A DNA stretch of 9,645 nucleotides from Rhodocyclaceae bacterium. GTDB taxonomy: Bacteria; Pseudomonadota; Gammaproteobacteria; Burkholderiales; Rhodocyclaceae. The stretch is from assembly GCA_016791085.1 (NCBI GenBank), contig JAEUNN010000498.1, forward strand, positions 1 to 9,645, read 5' to 3'. The notes under the pieces are model-generated. The model searched no databases, had not been told where the DNA came from, and saw only the letters and a program-made list of their open reading frames with translations. The position numbers and the translations under genes were made by a program. Below are positions 6,981 to 9,645 of the stretch, piece after piece; position 1 is the stretch's first letter; each line of letters begins with the position of its first letter.

Positions 6981-7171
6981 GGATGAACGTTGTGTCGAAA
7001 CATTACGGGCGTATTACCCTATTCGCGCGGCACGGTCGGCTTCGTTGCCGGCGCACCGGACCCCGCGGCCGCAGCGCGCACCCGCGCCGCAAGATCGGGA
7101 TGTAAGCATTTCCGCGAGCGGGCGGCAGAATATATCATATGGTTTGGACAGCGAAGTTTGGACTGCAGCGG
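6981..7171. promoter_or_regulatory. Divergent bamE/fur control region
   Basis: This 191-nt gap must hold the promoters for bamE (minus) and fur (plus). The fur-proximal part is A/T-rich: TATCAT at 7133-7138 matches five of six bases of a -10 box, with a poor -35 (TTCCGC, 7110-7115) at 17-nt spacing. Next to it is a direct repeat of TTTGGAC at 7143-7149 and 7157-7163. On the bamE side, TAATGT (7005-7000) and TAATAC (7016-7011) are possible but weak -10 words. The middle is very GC-rich and contains GCGGCCGC at 7065-7072. I do not see a convincing 19-bp Fur box. Confidence 0.4.
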
Positions 7172-7609
7172 ATGAACCCGAACACCCAGAATCTGAAGAA
7201 CATCGGCCTCAAAGCCACCCTCCCGCGCCTCAAGATACTGGAGTTGTTCCAGAAGGCGCCGCACCAGCACATGACGGCCGAGGACGTTTATCGGGCGCTC
7301 ATGGCCGAAGATATCGACATCGGGCTCGCCACCATTTACCGGGTGCTTACGCAATTCGAACAGGCCGGGCTGCTGCAGCGCAATTTTTTCGAATCCGGCA
7401 AAGCCATTTTCGAACTTAATGAGGGCACCCATCACGACCACCTGGTGTGCCTGCAGTGCGGCGCGGTGGAAGAATTTTTCGACAGCGAAATCGAACGGCG
7501 CCAGCGCCATGTCGCCAAAGAGCGCGGATTTGCGCTGCACGACCACGCCCTCACGCTATACGCCGACTGCGTCAAGCAGGACTGCCCGAACAAAAAGCAC
7601 GGCGCCTGA
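7172..7609 (+). CDS. fur: Ferric uptake regulator Fur
   Basis: Fur is a cytoplasmic dimeric repressor that uses Fe2+ as corepressor to control iron acquisition. From the ATG at 7172 it has 145 residues. The winged-helix domain (about 1-82) includes GLKATLPRLKILELF and the recognition region LATIYRVLTQFEQAG (52-66). The dimerisation domain has THHDHLVCLQCG. The metal ligands match E. coli Fur numbering: H33, E81, H88 and H90 for one site, and H87, D89, E108 and H125 for the other. Structural zinc cysteines are C93 and C96, with C133 and C138 in ADCVKQDCPN. An ATG at 7139 is in frame but adds eleven residues (MVWTAKFGLQR) not typical of Fur; the family start MNPNTQNLKNIGLKATLPR fits 7172. The Shine-Dalgarno is weak (CAGCGG). 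It is divergent from bamE and 60 nt upstream of a UPF0016 transporter. Confidence 0.97.
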   Translation: MNPNTQNLKNIGLKATLPRLKILELFQKAPHQHMTAEDVYRALMAEDIDIGLATIYRVLTQFEQAGLLQRNFFESGKAIFELNEGTHHDHLVCLQCGAVEEFFDSEIERRQRHVAKERGFALHDHALTLYADCVKQDCPNKKHGA

Positions 7610-7669
7610 GCGGCCGCCGCATTCCTTTCGTCCTACCTCCGCGCGGCGCCGGCCGCGCACTATCCCTGC

Positions 7670-8230
7670 ATGGAAGCTTTCCTGACGTCGATGGCGCTGG
7701 TTGCGCTGGCCGAAATCGGCGACAAGACACAATTGCTGTCTTTCGTGCTGGCCGCAAGGCTGCGCCGGCCGGCAGCCATCATCGCCGGCATTTTTGCCGC
7801 CACGCTTGCCAACCATTTTCTCGCCGGCTGGGTGGGCACGCTGGCGGCGCACCTGATTCCCGCGCACTGGATGCCCTGGATCACCGGCATCGTGTTCATT
7901 GCGTTCGGATTCTGGACCTTGGTTCCGGACAAACTGGATGACGACGACCAGCCCGCGGCGGGGCATTACGGCGCCTTCGTGACCACCCTGATCGCGTTCT
8001 TCCTGGCCGAAATGGGCGACAAGACGCAATTTGCGACGGTGGCGCTGGCGGCGCGCTTCGACACCCTGGTCGCAGTGGTTCTGGGGACCACGCTGGGCAT
8101 GCTGGCGGCCAATGTACCGGCCGTACTGATAGGCGAAAAACTCGCGCACCGCCTGCCGCTGGTATGGATACGGCGCGCCGCGGCGCTGGTGTTCGTGGTG
8201 ACCGGCGCGGCTACGATCTGGCGCGCATAG
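7670..8230 (+). CDS. UPF0016/GDT1 (TMEM165) family transporter, probable Mn2+ or Ca2+ exporter
   Basis: The 186-residue membrane protein has the family's defining duplicated motif E-x-G-D-K-T, as EIGDKTQ (15-21) and EMGDKTQ (114-120). Each sits in a hydrophobic helix of a three-helix half, giving about six membrane segments in all. A short acidic linker (DKLDDDDQ, 87-94) separates the halves. Known members include yeast Gdt1, human TMEM165 and the Vibrio cholerae manganese exporter MneA, so cation export across the inner membrane is the likely role; the ion cannot be told from sequence. The start MEAFLTSMALVALAEIGDKT fits the family, although no Shine-Dalgarno is visible before the ATG. It lies 60 nt after fur in the same direction; an inverted repeat (GCGGCCG at 7610-7616, CGGCCGC at 7650-7656) lies between them without a U-run. 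Its last 20 bases overlap the end of convergent recN. Confidence 0.93.
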   Translation: MEAFLTSMALVALAEIGDKTQLLSFVLAARLRRPAAIIAGIFAATLANHFLAGWVGTLAAHLIPAHWMPWITGIVFIAFGFWTLVPDKLDDDDQPAAGHYGAFVTTLIAFFLAEMGDKTQFATVALAARFDTLVAVVLGTTLGMLAANVPAVLIGEKLAHRLPLVWIRRAAALVFVVTGAATIWRA

Positions 8231-9645
8231 CCAGCAATTCCTCGGCGTGTGCGCGGGTCGTGTCGGTAATGCGCACGCCGCCCAGCATGCGCGCGATTTC
8301 TTCGATGCGCCCGGCCGGCGTGAGCGTATCGACGCGGCTCACCACGGCGCCGCCGGCGCCGTGCTTGGCGATGGACCATTGCCAGTCGGCCTGGGCCGCC
8401 ACCTGCGGCAGGTGGGTCACGCAAAGCACCTGGCGCTCACGCCCCAGCGCCGCCAGCATGCGTCCGACGATTTCGGCCACACGCCCGCCTATGCCGACAT
8501 CGACTTCGTCGAATACCAGCGTGCCGGCCGCCGAGGCGCTGCTGGCGATAACCTGGATGGCGAGGCCTATGCGCGACAATTCACCGCCCGAGGCCACGCG
8601 CCCGAGCGGGCCGGGCGGCGTGCCGGTATTCGCGGCGACGCGGAATTCGACATCTTCCAGCCCGCCGGCCGATCCGTCGGGCAGGCCATCCAGCGCAATG
8701 TCGAATTGCCCGCCGGCCAGCGCAAGTTGATGCATGAGTTTGCTCACTTCGGCCGCAAGCGGCGCGGCGGCCGAGCGGCGTCCGGCACTCAGGCGTTCAG
8801 CCAGTTCGTAATAAGCGGCACGTGCGCGCGCCTCGTCCGCATCCAGCCGCCCCGCGTCGGACAGGCTGCACAGTTCGTCCAGGCGCACGGCAAGCCGCGC
8901 CAGCGTGGCCGGCAAGTGTTCCGCCGCAACCCGGTGCTTGCGCGCCACGTCGAGCACACCGGCGATGCGCCGGTCCAGTTGTTCGAGGCGCCCGGGCTCC
9001 ACGTCGAGCCGGTCCGCGTAACGGCGCAGGGCATGCACGGCTTCGTCGAGCGCAATGCGCGCGGCATCGGTCAGTTGCACCGCGTCGCCTAGCGCGGGAT
9101 CGTAGTCCTGCAGCCGCGCGAGCCGTTCGTACTCTGCGCCGGCACGCGTTACCAGCGCATTTTCGCCTTCGTCCAGTGCGGCCAGTGCCGCCTGCACACC
9201 TTCCTGCAGGCTGGCCGCGTGGGCAAGCCGGCGCTGTTCCTGGTTCAGCTGTTCCCAATCGGCGGGGTCGAACGCCAGGGCGCGCAATTCATCTACCTGC
9301 CACTGCAGCATTTCGCGCTCTGCCGCGAGCGCGGCGCTCTGCCCTTCGACTTCGCGCCGGCGCGCAGCGGCGGCCTGCCAGACGCGGTAACACTGCGCCA
9401 CGTCGCGCGCCAGTGCTTCTAGCCCGGCGTGTTCGTCCAGCAATGCGCGTTGCCGGTCTTTTTTGAGCAGGGCGTGATGCGCGTGCTGGCCGTGAATGTC
9501 CACGAGATGTTCGCCCGCCTCGCGCAACTGCGCGACCGTGGCGCTGGCGCCATTGATATAGGCGCGCGAACGTCCGGCGCTGTCGATCACGCGGCGCAAC
9601 AGCACGGATTCCCCATCGGCGTCGAAATCGTTTTGCGCCAGCCAG
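8211..9645 (-). CDS. recN: DNA repair protein RecN (5' end beyond window edge)
   Basis: RecN is an SMC-like ATPase acting early in recombinational repair of double-strand breaks. The visible 477 residues are the C-terminal part; the N-terminal segment of roughly 80 residues with the Walker A motif lies past the right edge. The frame is open to the edge, reading WLAQNDFDADGESVLLRRVI, so this is truncation by the window. Visible in order: RSRAYINGASATVAQL and LVDIHGQHAHHALL near the start; a long Ala/Arg/Glu-rich coiled-coil region with many charged heptads; the ABC signature ASGGELSRIGLAIQV; Walker B TLVFDEVDVGIGG; and the H-loop region VLCVTHLPQVAAQAD. A GTG at 9605 is internal, not the start. 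Its stop (8211-8213) lies inside the last codons of the convergent transporter gene. Confidence 0.97.
   Translation of the reverse strand, partial: WLAQNDFDADGESVLLRRVIDSAGRSRAYINGASATVAQLREAGEHLVDIHGQHAHHALLKKDRQRALLDEHAGLEALARDVAQCYRVWQAAAARRREVEGQSAALAAEREMLQWQVDELRALAFDPADWEQLNQEQRRLAHAASLQEGVQAALAALDEGENALVTRAGAEYERLARLQDYDPALGDAVQLTDAARIALDEAVHALRRYADRLDVEPGRLEQLDRRIAGVLDVARKHRVAAEHLPATLARLAVRLDELCSLSDAGRLDADEARARAAYYELAERLSAGRRSAAAPLAAEVSKLMHQLALAGGQFDIALDGLPDGSAGGLEDVEFRVAANTGTPPGPLGRVASGGELSRIGLAIQVIASSASAAGTLVFDEVDVGIGGRVAEIVGRMLAALGRERQVLCVTHLPQVAAQADWQWSIAKHGAGGAVVSRVDTLTPAGRIEEIARMLGGVRITDTTRAHAEELLAMRARS

Noticed and set aside
7139..7171. An earlier in-frame ATG for fur
   Set aside because: The eleven added residues are not Fur-like, and the codon sits at the predicted -10/start region. 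The ATG at 7172 gives metal-ligand positions identical to E. coli Fur.
7610..7669. A possible terminator between fur and the transporter gene
   Set aside because: There is a 7-bp inverted repeat with a 33-nt loop, but no T-run follows on either strand, so it is not a credible intrinsic terminator.
1..9645. Mobile elements, defence systems, CRISPR arrays, tRNA genes or a new gene system
   Set aside because: All sizeable frames are explained by core housekeeping genes and their shadows. I found no spaced identical repeats, terminal inverted repeats, transposase motifs or tRNA-like folds.

Overview
The window is a GC-rich stretch of core chromosome that most resembles a betaproteobacterium (Nitrosomonadales/Burkholderiales type). 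The reasons are the gene order carA-carB-greA-DUF4149, the divergent bamE/fur pair with recN close to fur, and the protein features themselves (Fur metal ligands, BamE lipoprotein, proteobacterial CarAB). This placement is an inference from gene order and family resemblance; no database search was possible.

Layout from left to right. Minus strand: a DUF4149 membrane protein cut by the left edge (1-515), greA (572-1048), carB (1058-4276), carA (4362-5495, GTG start), dapB (5704-6510) and bamE (6525-6980). Plus strand: fur (7172-7609) and a UPF0016/GDT1-family transporter (7670-8230). Minus strand: recN, whose 5' end lies beyond the right edge (8211-9645). Coding density is high. There is no gene-free stretch over 300 bases; the longest gaps are 5496-5703 (dapB-carA) and 6981-7171 (divergent bamE/fur region). 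I see no tRNA, rRNA, CRISPR array, insertion sequence, phage gene or integration scar.

How the genes work together. CarA and CarB form glutamine-dependent carbamoyl-phosphate synthetase, feeding arginine and pyrimidine synthesis; GreA rescues backtracked RNA polymerase; the downstream DUF4149 protein is an uncharacterised inner-membrane protein. DapB (lysine/meso-diaminopimelate pathway) follows the outer-membrane assembly lipoprotein BamE by 14 nt, so these two probably share a transcript. Fur and the UPF0016 protein (a family including Mn2+/Ca2+ transporters) lie in the same direction 60 nt apart, suggesting a metal-homeostasis pair. RecN (double-strand-break repair) converges on the transporter gene and the two overlap at their 3' ends.

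The window is mostly ordinary housekeeping DNA. The most interesting signal is the carA leader: a good sigma70-type promoter (TATAAT at 5617-5622) is followed within about 10 nt of its predicted start site by a textbook intrinsic terminator (5570-5601), still about 75 nt ahead of the carA start. This suggests start-proximal attenuation of carAB or a very short terminated RNA. Lesser signals are a GCGGCCGC word concentrated in the intergenic regions, a TTTGGAC direct repeat just before fur, and the 20-bp tail-to-tail overlap of recN with the transporter gene.
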